A stretch of 64,000 nt of DNA, taken from the NCBI RefSeq assembly GCF_005281475.1, contig NZ_CP040106.1, positions 2,942,501 through 3,006,500 on the forward strand, read 5' to 3'. Below, in pieces: positions 26,857 through 35,462 of the stretch (positions are counted from its first letter, which is position 1; every line of letters starts with the position of its first letter). Both the position numbers and the translations under genes were made by a program. The notes under the pieces are model-generated. The model had not been told where the DNA came from, did no database searches, and saw nothing but the letters and a program-made list of their open reading frames with translations. This stretch comes from Echinicola rosea. GTDB taxonomy: Bacteria; Bacteroidota; Bacteroidia; Cytophagales; Cyclobacteriaceae.

Positions 26857-27096
26857 CAAAAAACAAAAGACACCATCTTCCCGATTCGGTGAGGCGTCTT
26901 GGGGAATTACCTTTGGACGTCCTTCACTTGGGTATTTGGCTGCTAGAGCTTTTTCTTTTTGGATGGTCTCAGTGGACAATGACGGGCATGTTTATAGGAT
27001 TGCTAAAAAATAATCAATGGTTATCCATTGGTGGACTGAGAGGATAGGACCTCCAATTGTTTTGCTGAAAAGAAGGGGAATATCAAATTCGATAAG

Positions 27097-28254
27097 ATGA
27101 ATAGACTTTTGACGATACTTTTATGTACGTTGATCTGGACAATTTCTGGTTTTGTTCAAGCCCAATCGTCCAAAGAGAAATTCAGTATGAAGGTTTTTAG
27201 GGATTCGCTGGATGGAAAGTTGGATATGAGTGATTTTTTGATCGATTTCCATGGATTTATTCCAGTCCCCCAACTGATTACAGAACCAGCTGTAGGCAAT
27301 ATCGGAGGGGTTTTTACACCGATTTTTATCCAGCCAAATAAGTATCAAGAGGAAGGTAGGTACATACCGCCAGATATTACGGCGGGATTTGTGGGTTATA
27401 CTGCAAATAAGTCCTGGGGATTTGGGGCCGTAAGAATGGCTTCTCTACCAAAGCATCACTTAAAATACAGAGTGGCGGCATTTCATGGGGATGTCAACAT
27501 GGATTTTTACAGGACCCTTCCCATTGTGGGCGAGCGGGAATTGGGCTTTAATCTACAGACCAATGGTGTTTTTGTTTCCCTTCTCCGGCAAATAGCGAAC
27601 ACTGAATTATATATGGGCTTGGACTACTCCTTTGCCCATATCAACGCCAGCCCTGATTTTGGAATGAACGAGTTGCCTGACTTTATAGAGAACAAGGAAC
27701 TGAGCAGTAATATCAGTACAATCAGTCCGGATATCCAGTATGATAAACGTGACAACGTATTTACCCCGAACAAGGGCATATACTTGGTTTCGACTTTCCG
27801 GATCAATGCTAATTGGACTGGCAGTGATTACGATTACCAAAAGCTTAATTTGGCTGGATTTAAATTCTTCCAGCCCAGTCCAAAATGGGTAAGTGGTGTC
27901 AGGCTGGAAGGCTTGTGGCAATTTGGTGATCCTCCGTTTTATGCGAGTCCTTTTATAGATATGCGTGGGGTGCCGATGGCCCGATACCAAGGGGATCAGA
28001 TATACATGCTGGAGACAGAGCAGCGCTATGATTTCAGTATGCGATGGAGTGGCACCCTGATCGCCGGGCTTGCCAAAGCCCCAACAGCAGACGTCAATTT
28101 TAGTGCTTCTGATTTGATCTATACCTATGGAGCAGGGTTCCGGTACTTGTTGGCCAGGAAGTTTGGCCTTCGCACGGGCGTGGATGTGGCATGGTCCAAT
28201 GATGATTTTGGCTGGTACATCGTCTTTGGGCATGCTTGGAACAATAGAAATTGA
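27097..28254 (+). CDS. BamA/TamA-like outer membrane beta-barrel protein
   Basis: The 385-residue protein has a signal peptide and the surface-antigen (D15/BamA C-terminal) barrel: DIQYDKRDNVFTPNKGIYLV near 210-230, then FRINANWTGSDYDYQKLNLA, and a final strand ending FGHAWNNRN. POTRA domains are absent, so this is a barrel-only relative rather than the essential BamA. It may be a surface channel or anchor. It lies 55 bp before the HAD phosphatase gene. Confidence 0.8.
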   Translation: MNRLLTILLCTLIWTISGFVQAQSSKEKFSMKVFRDSLDGKLDMSDFLIDFHGFIPVPQLITEPAVGNIGGVFTPIFIQPNKYQEEGRYIPPDITAGFVGYTANKSWGFGAVRMASLPKHHLKYRVAAFHGDVNMDFYRTLPIVGERELGFNLQTNGVFVSLLRQIANTELYMGLDYSFAHINASPDFGMNELPDFIENKELSSNISTISPDIQYDKRDNVFTPNKGIYLVSTFRINANWTGSDYDYQKLNLAGFKFFQPSPKWVSGVRLEGLWQFGDPPFYASPFIDMRGVPMARYQGDQIYMLETEQRYDFSMRWSGTLIAGLAKAPTADVNFSASDLIYTYGAGFRYLLARKFGLRTGVDVAWSNDDFGWYIVFGHAWNNRN

Positions 28255-28309
28255 TAGTGTACGAACAAGAGATTTCGATATAAACGAGAGGGTTTTAAAA
28301 AAAGAAGGT

Positions 28310-29371
28310 ATGAGAAGTAAACAGGATTTAATTGTTCTTTTTTGTGGTTTGGCATTTTGCCTAAGCGTGTTTTCCTGTTCATCAGAAACGGAGAAAATTT
28401 CTGATGAACCTACCAATTCCAGAGAGATAGCTGGTGCAGGTACGGCTCTTCCTTCCTGGAATGAAGGGAGCACAAAACAGGCCATACTTGATTTTGTGGA
28501 AGATGTGACCAATCCCCAAAGCGCGAATTATATCGAGCCGAAAGACCGTATAGCTACTTTTGATAATGATGGCACGCTATGGTCAGAGCAGCCGGTTTAT
28601 TTTCAGTTTTTCTTTGCTATCGACCGAATCAAAGCCATGGCTACAGACCACCCCGAATGGAAAGACCAGCAACCGTATAAGGCAATTCTGGAAAACGATA
28701 TGCCGGCACTGATGGAGCAAGGCATGGCGGGGTTGCTTAAGGTCGTGATGACCACGCATGCGGGAATGACCACAGATGAATTTGAAAAAATCGTTTCAGA
28801 TTGGGTTGCTACGGCAAAACATCCTACCAAAAACCGTCCCTATACAGACCTGATCTATCAGCCCATGCTGGAGCTGGTGAAATATCTTCAGCAAAATGAC
28901 TTCAAGGTGTTTATTGTGTCTGGTGGAGGAATTGATTTTATGCGCCCATGGGCCGAAGATGTCTATGGTATTCCTAAGGACCGGATCGTTGGGAGCAGTA
29001 TCAAAACTGAATATGACTATAACGATGGCCAGCCCATCATCAAAAGGCTGCCAGAAATTGACCTGATCGATGATAAGGAAGGAAAGCCCATTGGTATCCA
29101 TCGGTATATTGGTCGGAAGCCGGTTTTTGCCGCAGGCAATTCTGATGGGGACTTACAGATGCTCCGGTGGACAGCTGCCAATTCGGCAAAGAGTTTCAAG
29201 CTCTTTGTACACCATACAGATGAAGCAAGGGAATGGGCCTATGACCGGGATTCCCATATTGGGGCATTTGACAAGGGCTGGGACGAAGCCAAGGAAAAAG
29301 GCTGGACACTTGTGGACATGAAAGAAGACTGGAAGGTCATCTACCCCTATGAGCTGGATTCAGTAGATTGA
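28310..29371 (+). CDS. HAD superfamily phosphatase, exported lipoprotein
   Basis: The protein has 353 residues from the ATG at 28310; an open frame reaches back to 28127 inside the preceding barrel gene but lacks sense there. A lipoprotein signal (CLSVFSCSSE, Cys near 22) sends it to the periplasm. HAD motifs are ATFDNDGTLWSEQP (motif I, nucleophile Asp), VFIVSGGGIDF (motif II) and GRKPVFAAGNSDGDLQML (motifs III/IV). It resembles phosphoserine-phosphatase-like HAD enzymes. The physiological substrate is unknown. It sits between two barrel genes on the same strand. Confidence 0.85.
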   Translation: MRSKQDLIVLFCGLAFCLSVFSCSSETEKISDEPTNSREIAGAGTALPSWNEGSTKQAILDFVEDVTNPQSANYIEPKDRIATFDNDGTLWSEQPVYFQFFFAIDRIKAMATDHPEWKDQQPYKAILENDMPALMEQGMAGLLKVVMTTHAGMTTDEFEKIVSDWVATAKHPTKNRPYTDLIYQPMLELVKYLQQNDFKVFIVSGGGIDFMRPWAEDVYGIPKDRIVGSSIKTEYDYNDGQPIIKRLPEIDLIDDKEGKPIGIHRYIGRKPVFAAGNSDGDLQMLRWTAANSAKSFKLFVHHTDEAREWAYDRDSHIGAFDKGWDEAKEKGWTLVDMKEDWKVIYPYELDSVD

Positions 29372-29393
29372 TTAAGCCCAGCAAAGGTTATTT

Positions 29394-30227
29394 ATGCTTA
29401 AAATATGGTTCATGGAGGTTAAGGTGAGAAAGGTATCGGCATTTTTCGTACTGTTATTTATGGCTTTGTCTGCACTAGGCCAAGAAGCAGAAGAGAAGAC
29501 ATCTATGGAGCTGTCACAGCAAGTGATCAACCCTACTACGCTAGCTTGGCAACTTCAGCTAGAGGAGTTTGGGATTTTTAAGACCAACAATGCCGAGGGG
29601 TTTGCTCAGAATTTTCGTCTGAGAGGCATTATCCCCTTGGAGGAGGGAAAGCTGCTGCCTTTTCCACAGCTTATTCGGGTAATTGCTTTTTTGAATACGG
29701 CTCCAGGAGGACCTACGGGCTTAGGAGATATTGCGATCAATCAGTTCTTTATCCTTGCCAAAAAGGACTGGGGACAGTTTGGGGCGGGTTGGAATTTACA
29801 GATTCCAACTGCCACGTCCCATGAGCTTGGGTCGCCACAATGGCAGCTGGGACCGGCATTTACCGTGACCTTTACGGATTTGGGCAATTGGCAGATGTAC
29901 TGGATCTGGCAAAATTTCTTTTCGATCAGCCACAACAGTGAGTATGGTAACCGAAATGTCACCGCCCTACAGCCGAATATTTTCTATACTTGGTCAAATG
30001 GGATATATGCTGGTATGGAGCCACTGTGGCAATTGGATTATGAAACGGGAAAAATAGCCATTCCACTGAACCTGCGCCTCGGCTATGTCTGGGCTGGAAA
30101 GTTAAAGTACAATGCCTACATCGAGCCGGAATTTATGGCTTATCGCTCTGAGGGATTCCCTTATAACCAAAATGACTTTGGGATCCGACTGGGATTTCGC
30201 TGGTATCTCCCTTTAAAGCCCAGGTAA
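29394..30227 (+). CDS. Outer membrane beta-barrel protein, MetA-pathway/transporter-like
   Basis: The 277-residue protein has a signal peptide; the start may be the Met at 29412 (MEVKVRKVSAFFVLLF). Repeated amphipathic strands (FNLRLGYVWAGKLKYNAYIEPEF-like, given in part) suggest an 8-12-strand barrel. It is a clear paralogue of the 32459 protein: both share GLGDIAINQFF / GLGDVNAFMSY, PTATSHELGSPQWQLGPA / PTATETALGTGKWQGGFA, and IYAGMEPLWQLD / AYIRGAPIWAFD. The family occurs as putative outer membrane transporters of unknown substrate. Confidence 0.7.
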   Translation: MLKIWFMEVKVRKVSAFFVLLFMALSALGQEAEEKTSMELSQQVINPTTLAWQLQLEEFGIFKTNNAEGFAQNFRLRGIIPLEEGKLLPFPQLIRVIAFLNTAPGGPTGLGDIAINQFFILAKKDWGQFGAGWNLQIPTATSHELGSPQWQLGPAFTVTFTDLGNWQMYWIWQNFFSISHNSEYGNRNVTALQPNIFYTWSNGIYAGMEPLWQLDYETGKIAIPLNLRLGYVWAGKLKYNAYIEPEFMAYRSEGFPYNQNDFGIRLGFRWYLPLKPR

Positions 30228-30442
30228 TATCTCGGGAAAAATCGCGAAGTCACTATGGTCTTTAGGTATTGGCAATAATAAACGATTAGTATGAAACCAT
30301 TAATCCAAACTAATATGATCATGCACAGGGCAGGGTGGCCACCTTCTTGACAGAAGGAGGTTTGTTACCTGATCAGTTTCTTTTAAATAGGAACTACAGG
30401 GTTTGACATAACAATTGCATTACAATTATTTAAATCTAAACA

Positions 30443-31078
30443 ATGATGAAGTTACAAAACATGTTATCCTTTTTGGCCGTCGGCATGGTCGCTGGCCTCT
30501 CTTGGAGTTGTCTTCCTTCAGGTCCAGATTACGTGGAGGATATGGATATCGTCTATACGACCTATCAGGAGGATTATGATTTTATGGCTCAAGGCACTTA
30601 CGCAATGCCTGATCAGATCGTCTCAGATGTGAAAGTGAACGAAGGCGATACGACGTACGTGTACCTTGATGATGAATATGCTACGCCGATTTTGTCTGAG
30701 ATAGCCCAAAATATGGAAAGCTATGGATGGGAGCGTGTGGATATGGAGGATGCTCCAGACATGCTGATGATGCCTGCTGCCACCTCTACTACCAATTATT
30801 ATTACTATTGGTGGTATGATTGGTGGTGGGGCTGGTATTACCCAGGATGGTGGGGTTGGTATTATCCTCCTTATTACCCTGTCAGTAGCTATTCGACTGG
30901 ATCCCTGATCATGGTGCTTACAGACCCCAGTGCTGCTGATAACAATCCGATAAACAAGTCCAATGCGGCTTGGCTATCTGTCAGCAATGGTATCTTGACG
31001 TATTATAATGACATCGATCGTGTTACTGACGCCATTGACCAGGCTTTTGACCAATCTCCTTATTTGCAAACTCAATAA
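30443..31078 (+). CDS. DUF4136 domain lipoprotein with a Tyr/Trp-rich insert
   Basis: The 211-residue protein has a lipoprotein signal (GLSWSCLPSG, Cys near 23) and the DUF4136 opening VYTTYQEDYDFMAQGTYAMP. Residues about 115-155 are extremely aromatic (repeats of YYYYWWYDWWWGWYYPGWWG), an insertion between conserved strands. The C-terminal part has GSLIMVLTDPSAADN. Probably it faces the periplasm. Its stop overlaps an ATG of the next gene's frame (TAATG), so it is coupled with the following barrel gene. Confidence 0.78.
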   Translation: MMKLQNMLSFLAVGMVAGLSWSCLPSGPDYVEDMDIVYTTYQEDYDFMAQGTYAMPDQIVSDVKVNEGDTTYVYLDDEYATPILSEIAQNMESYGWERVDMEDAPDMLMMPAATSTTNYYYYWWYDWWWGWYYPGWWGWYYPPYYPVSSYSTGSLIMVLTDPSAADNNPINKSNAAWLSVSNGILTYYNDIDRVTDAIDQAFDQSPYLQTQ

Positions 31079-31089
31079 TGAATAGCGAC

Positions 31090-31680
31090 ATGAAAAAACT
31101 ATTGATAATGCTTGTTTTGGGAGTGGTGATTTCCCTTCAAGCCTCCGCACAAGAAAGTAGGGTGACCCTGTCCTATCCGGTGGGATTTGCGATAGGAGAC
31201 CTGAGTGATTACGTAAAGCCCACCAGCTTTAGAGGCATTGCCATCGATTATAGAAAGATGATCAGCGAAAACGTGGGCGTGGGGCTTTCCACGGGCTGGA
31301 ATGTCTTTTACGAGGAATTGGCTTACGACACGTATCACTTTGAAAACCAGTCCGTATCCGGAAAGCAATACCGCTATAGTAACCATGTGCCCGTTTTGTT
31401 TAACGCGGCGTATTACTTCAAGCCACGGGCAGCAGTCAATCCCTTTGCCAGTGTGGGCATTGGTACTATCTATACCCGGCGAAATACCGATATGGGGCAG
31501 TTTACGCTAGAACAAGAAGCTTGGAATTTTGCTTTGGCCCCAGAGGTGGGAATGCTGATCGATGTGGCGAATTCCTTTGCTACCTCTGTTTCCATCCAAT
31601 ACTATAATGGATTCCAAGCGGGAAATGAACTGAACGAACCGCAGTCTTATTTTGCCCTAAAACTGGGTTTTGAGTTATAA
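31090..31680 (+). CDS. Outer membrane beta-barrel protein
   Basis: The protein has 196 residues from MKKLLIMLVLGVVISLQASA (31090); an in-frame ATG at 31078 is also possible. A small eight-strand barrel is suggested by alternating strands (VTLSYPVGFAIG, GVGLSTGWNVFYEEL, PVLFNAAYYF, PFASVGIGTIYTRR) and the terminal FALKLGFEL. There is no specific functional signature. It is translationally close to the preceding DUF4136 lipoprotein gene. Confidence 0.72.
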   Translation: MKKLLIMLVLGVVISLQASAQESRVTLSYPVGFAIGDLSDYVKPTSFRGIAIDYRKMISENVGVGLSTGWNVFYEELAYDTYHFENQSVSGKQYRYSNHVPVLFNAAYYFKPRAAVNPFASVGIGTIYTRRNTDMGQFTLEQEAWNFALAPEVGMLIDVANSFATSVSIQYYNGFQAGNELNEPQSYFALKLGFEL

Positions 31681-31795
31681 CATATTTTAAAATTTAATTG
31701 GTGGAAGGAAAGGGGCTTTTACAGGTTTAAAGTGAAGGGCCTGTTTCCTTTTACCTTCCAAAATTAACCTCAGAAAGTTTAACGTTTCAATACTT

Positions 31796-32356
31796 ATGAA
31801 TTCACAAACCAATCCTATTGCGAACACCATCCGACATTGGTATGTTTTGTCTTTTGTAGGACTGCTATTTATCATTTTAGGAATTTATACATTCGTTACC
31901 CCTGCAAAGGCCTACTTGGCCATGTCCTTTCTTTTTAGCCTATCATTTTTGGTGACTGGAATTGGGGAAATATCCTTTTCGATTTTGAGTAAGCGGGTTT
32001 TTGACCGATGGGGATGGATTTTGGCATTTGGCTTACTCAATTGTCTGGTGGGCATTCTGCTGCTTAGCCGGCCAGAAGTTTCGCTGGCCACGATGCCTCT
32101 CTATCTGGGTTTTTTGATCTTGTTTAGGTCAGTAGGAGGGATTAGCTATGCCTTTGAAATGAAACAACTTGGGTTTTCGGATTGGTCAAGTCTGTTGTTC
32201 TTAGGGATTCTAGGGGTGGTTTTTTCCTTTATTCTTATCTGGAATCCGGTACTGGGAGGTCTGACCATTGTCAGCTGGACAGCCCTGAGTTTCGTGTCCA
32301 TCGGTATATTGAGTGTTTATTTGTCCTTGCAGTTACGGAAATTTGGAAACGGCTGA
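31796..32356 (+). CDS. HdeD-like (DUF308) inner membrane protein
   Basis: The 186-residue protein is almost entirely hydrophobic with about six membrane segments, e.g. WYVLSFVGLLFIILGIYTFV, LAMSFLFSLSFLVTGI, ILAFGLLNCLVGILLLSR. The paired-segment pattern with RP in the middle matches the HdeD/DUF308 family, linked to acid resistance in enterobacteria. The role here is unproven. It lies inside the envelope gene run. Confidence 0.8.
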   Translation: MNSQTNPIANTIRHWYVLSFVGLLFIILGIYTFVTPAKAYLAMSFLFSLSFLVTGIGEISFSILSKRVFDRWGWILAFGLLNCLVGILLLSRPEVSLATMPLYLGFLILFRSVGGISYAFEMKQLGFSDWSSLLFLGILGVVFSFILIWNPVLGGLTIVSWTALSFVSIGILSVYLSLQLRKFGNG

Positions 32357-32458
32357 GTGATATCGCAGGTACAATTCGATGGTAATCCATAACACCTAGC
32401 TTAAGTTAAAGAATGAATTAAAAAAATACATTAAAAAATCTCATAAAGATAATATCAA

Positions 32459-33259
32459 ATGAAAAATGGATTAATTACTTTGATCATACTGGTCCTTCTT
32501 TCGGTAGAGGTGTATGGGCAGAAAAGTGGCGCATCCCAGAGCGCAGCACAGGCCAACAATCCCTTGGCCAATATGACAGCGATAAACTTTCATAATTATT
32601 ATATTCCGCGCCTAACCGACGCTCCCAAGGATGCTTATTTGAACAATTCATGGGTACGGTTTGCAAAGCCTATTGCTGAGGGGAAATGGCTACTCAGGGT
32701 ATCGGCACCTCTTAATACCACCGGAATACCGGATCCCGTGGATGGATCGGTCAATTCTATTAACGGTTTAGGGGATGTCAATGCATTTATGTCCTATAAC
32801 TTTGTGTCCAAACCCACGGCTACGGTGGGGATAGGGCCAAACATCACTGCGCCCACGGCGACTGAGACGGCTTTGGGAACCGGAAAATGGCAAGGTGGTT
32901 TTGCGATGGTGGCCTTTATTGCCAAGTCAGCTGTCTTCCAGTTTGGAGGACTTGTTACCTGGCAGGCTTCTTTTGCTGGGGATAGCAACAGGCCTGGCAC
33001 CAATGTAGCTGCAATCCAGCCCTTTTATTTCTGGCAGTTAGGAAAGGGGGCTTATATTAGAGGAGCTCCTATATGGGCATTTGATTTTAAGAATGATGCC
33101 TTCTCTGTGCCTTTGGGCCTTGGTGTCGGAAAAGTGGTAAAGGTGGAAAACACGGTGTTTAACTTGTTTATCGAGCCACAATACTCCATGATCCATGCGG
33201 GTACGCAGCCTCAGTTTCAGCTGTTCACCGGGATCAACCTGCAGTTTATGGGCAATTAG
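32459..33259 (+). CDS. Outer membrane beta-barrel protein, paralogue of the 29394 gene
   Basis: The 266-residue protein has a signal peptide (MKNGLITLIILVLLSVEVYG). The barrel-type sequence aligns with the 29394 protein at several conserved blocks (GLGDVNAF, PTATETALGTGKW, GAYIRGAPIWAFD, FNLFIEPQYSM). It probably acts as an outer membrane channel or sensor for an unknown compound. It is the last gene of the envelope run and is followed by a strong hairpin. Confidence 0.7.
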   Translation: MKNGLITLIILVLLSVEVYGQKSGASQSAAQANNPLANMTAINFHNYYIPRLTDAPKDAYLNNSWVRFAKPIAEGKWLLRVSAPLNTTGIPDPVDGSVNSINGLGDVNAFMSYNFVSKPTATVGIGPNITAPTATETALGTGKWQGGFAMVAFIAKSAVFQFGGLVTWQASFAGDSNRPGTNVAAIQPFYFWQLGKGAYIRGAPIWAFDFKNDAFSVPLGLGVGKVVKVENTVFNLFIEPQYSMIHAGTQPQFQLFTGINLQFMGN

Positions 33260-33301
33260 GATTTTAAATTTAAGAGATTCATTTGCAGTAATCGTTTCCT
33301 G

Positions 33302-33338
33302 AAACCGGCCAAGGGAAGGCATGCCCCTTGGCCGGTTT
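33302..33338. terminator. Strong hairpin terminator after the envelope gene run
   Basis: AAACCGGCCAAGGG (33302-33315) pairs with CCCTTGGCCGGTTT (33325-33338) around a short loop. The plus strand has no long T-run after it, and the TTTG at its 3' edge doubles as the -33 element of the next promoter. Confidence 0.7.
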
Positions 33339-33366
33339 GCTGTATCAGTTGGTAGTTGTACATTTG
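33336..33366 (+). promoter_or_regulatory. Consensus promoter of the SelW-like gene
   Basis: TTTG (33336-33339), 19 bases, then TACATTTG (33359-33366) match the Bacteroidota consensus exactly. Transcription would begin near 33373, giving a leader of about 15 bases to the ATG at 33388. Confidence 0.75.
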
Positions 33367-33387
33367 AGGCAAATTAAATCTACAATC

Positions 33388-33669
33388 ATGCACAATCACG
33401 TAAAAATCACTTATTGCACCCAGTGCCGCTGGATGCTCAGAGCGGCTTGGATGGGGCAGGAGTTGTTGACCACTTTTGAAGGGGAGCTGGAAGAGCTAAG
33501 CCTTCGTCCCGGCAGGGGAGGGATTTTTGAAATCACTGCCAATGGCCAATTGATATGGTCGCGCAAAGAAAAAGGCCGCTTTCCTGAAATTACCGAATTG
33601 AAGCAGCTTGTCAGGGATGTGATTGCTCCTGACAAGAGCTTGGGACATGCGGATAGAGGGAATGGATAG
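33388..33669 (+). CDS. SelT/SelW/SelH (Rdx) family thioredoxin-like protein
   Basis: The ATG at 33388 gives 93 residues; the open frame extends to 33328 but that part lies in the terminator and promoter. ITYCTQCRWMLRAAWMGQEL carries the CxxC redox pair of the Rdx family, here with Cys rather than selenocysteine. GRGGIFEITANGQLIWSRKE and FPEITELKQLVRDVI match the rest of the fold. It is probably a small cytoplasmic redox protein and has its own consensus promoter. Confidence 0.88.
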   Translation: MHNHVKITYCTQCRWMLRAAWMGQELLTTFEGELEELSLRPGRGGIFEITANGQLIWSRKEKGRFPEITELKQLVRDVIAPDKSLGHADRGNG

Positions 33670-33781
33670 CTTTACCAAGTATGACAGGAGCTACGGCCAT
33701 GATTTCATAACGATTTGTTAAAATCATTTGTTCAGAAACAATGAGAAGGGGCTTTACCTTTATGATGAATTGAAAAACATC

Positions 33782-34324
33782 ATGGTAACGTGTTCCCCCG
33801 ATATTGAATTGCTGGAAGGTATTCGCAACGATGATCTACGTGCTTTTGAACAGCTGTATGATCAGTATTGGGAGCTTATGTATCGGGCAGCCATTGGACG
33901 GATCAAGTCCCAAGATTTGGCTCAAGATGTGGTACAAGATATTTTTATTGATTTTTGGAATCGTCGCAAGTCCCTTGAAATCAATGTTGGTCTAAAAGTC
34001 TATCTTTTAACCGCTGTTAAGTATAGGGTGTTTCGTTGGGCGGAAAATATTCATCGGCACGAACAGCTTAGGGAAATACATTTTGAAGGATTGAAAACTG
34101 AGATAGCTCCTTTGGAGTTTGAGGAGGTGTTTAGCTTGATTGAAGTGAAATTGGAGAAGCTTTCACCAGCACACCGTAATATTTTTAGGATGAACAAATT
34201 GGAAGGACTCTCCGTCAGTGAGATCAGCTGCCAGGTTAATATGGCGCCCCAATCCGTTCGTAATGTACTTTCCAAAACCACAAAATACTTGAAGAAAGAG
34301 CTAAAAGGATATTACTTTTTATAA
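33782..34324 (+). CDS. ECF-type RNA polymerase sigma-70 factor
   Basis: The protein has 180 residues from the ATG at 33782 (frame open to 33728). Region 2 is AFEQLYDQYWELMYRAAIGR followed by DLAQDVVQDIFIDFWNRR; region 4 is LSPAHRNIFRMNKLEGLSVSEI with helix-turn-helix APQSVRNVLSKTTKYL. This is the Bacteroidota sigma family that pairs with FecR anti-sigma factors to control SusC/SusD loci. It should recruit RNA polymerase to the downstream SusC operon once released by FecR. An inserted 0.76-kb repeat element separates it from its FecR partner. Confidence 0.93.
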   Translation: MVTCSPDIELLEGIRNDDLRAFEQLYDQYWELMYRAAIGRIKSQDLAQDVVQDIFIDFWNRRKSLEINVGLKVYLLTAVKYRVFRWAENIHRHEQLREIHFEGLKTEIAPLEFEEVFSLIEVKLEKLSPAHRNIFRMNKLEGLSVSEISCQVNMAPQSVRNVLSKTTKYLKKELKGYYFL

Positions 34325-34520
34325 TTATTCAGATTGGGGATCGAGAGTGAAAGAGACGCGGAATATAATAGGTTTTACGTATCCTATAGAGAGATCATAC
34401 GCACAATGTGGAAATGTTAGATGGATTGTTTGACCTTGGGTGTCACCGATGGCTTTGGGTATGACATCCCTGCGAGGAAGCTCTGGGTGTACGACATACT
34501 ATATACTTAAACCAGCATTT

Positions 34521-35282
34521 AATGCCGTTTAGTTAGTTTGTATCAGGAAAATATGGGTTCTATATTTTTTCCTTGGGCAGTTATTTTTATAGCTAAATTA
34601 CTAGGTGGTTTTCATCCCTTTACCATTGTTACTTTTTTGCTTCAGGTCAAAAAAGTAACCCAAACCTGTCCGCCGGTGGTGGAAACCCCGCCGCTACGCC
34701 ACGGCGCACAGGTGTGCAGCTATTGGCCTAAAATTAAAGCCTAGCCCCCATGCAGGCAAACTACTCCTGTCTAAAGCCAAGCAGGCCTATTTAAAGCCAG
34801 GTAAACCTTCTTTAGCCGCCAACATTCTTTTTGTCAGCCTTTCGTCAAACAAGCCTGCCTTCTTGCCTACCCGCTTTTTAATTTCTTAACGCCCAATACC
34901 TGCAAGGCGGATTCAGTTAATAAGTCCCAAAAAGGTATCGCTTCCTTATTACGGCCCTTGGTATGCCTGTTTTCCAGCCGATGGTGGAGGCCGTTAAGAA
35001 GGGGAGTTGGCTCGCGTCGTGGAACAGCGAGACCCACTCGCTTTTAGGCCGTAGCCATCGGGTGGAAATTAAAATGGGTGACGGATCCACGTCGCGGGGG
35101 AAATCCATGTACCATTTTAAAGGGCAGACCACCGGCCTAGATTTTTTCTTTCTTTTTTCATCAATGGAAAAAAGTAAAAGGATAAAATCCACCAAAATGG
35201 CCAAAGCCATACAGTTAAAGTCAAATAGAAAAGAAACTCCTAGCAGGTGAAAACAGGGAAATGGCCTTAACTAAACGGTATT
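34521..35282 (+). mobile_element. Modular inverted-repeat element, copy E (longest)
   Basis: The ends are AATGCCGTTTAGTTA (from 34521) and TTAACTAAACGGTATTG (to 35283), about 762 bp apart. All modules are present: the 5' hairpin and GC block (with an extra CTGTCCGCCGGTGGTGG insertion), a truncated then full CAAGCCTGCC...TGCAAGGCGG module, the palindrome at 34978-35061, a second TTAAAATGGG/CATTTTAA palindrome, and the 3' module. It lies between the ECF sigma gene and its FecR gene. The sequence outside its right end (ATAAAACGGGTTAAA) is the reverse of that outside the left end of copy A. Confidence 0.75.
34978..35061. repeat. 84-bp long palindrome inside copy E
   Basis: The outer stem CCGATGG/CCATCGG and the inner GGCC/GGCC are intact, as in copy A. 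The middle stem GGGGAGT/ACTCGCT has picked up a G-T wobble and one G-G mismatch, so this copy is slightly decayed. Confidence 0.7.
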
Positions 35283-35462
35283 GATAAAACGGGTTAAATA
35301 CCATATTTTGTACTTCATACTTTTTCTTTGATCCACTTTCTAGGAGGCAATATGTCATGGAGGAAGGCGATGCGCTATGGTGGTAGAGAGCTTTTTTAAG
35401 TTAATATGAACGACCTTTCAAAATGATTAACGTTTTCATAATCAAATAGACGAGTAGAGATG

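Noticed and set aside
26853..27047. Small open frame between the PepSY-like and BamA-like genes
   Set aside because: Starts at TTG overlapping the previous stop, no ribosome site, and no recognisable domain; more likely a chance frame in a 240-bp gap.
27607..28512. Minus-strand 301-codon open frame
   Set aside because: It spans two plus-strand genes and their gap on the opposite strand; composition is that of a shadow.
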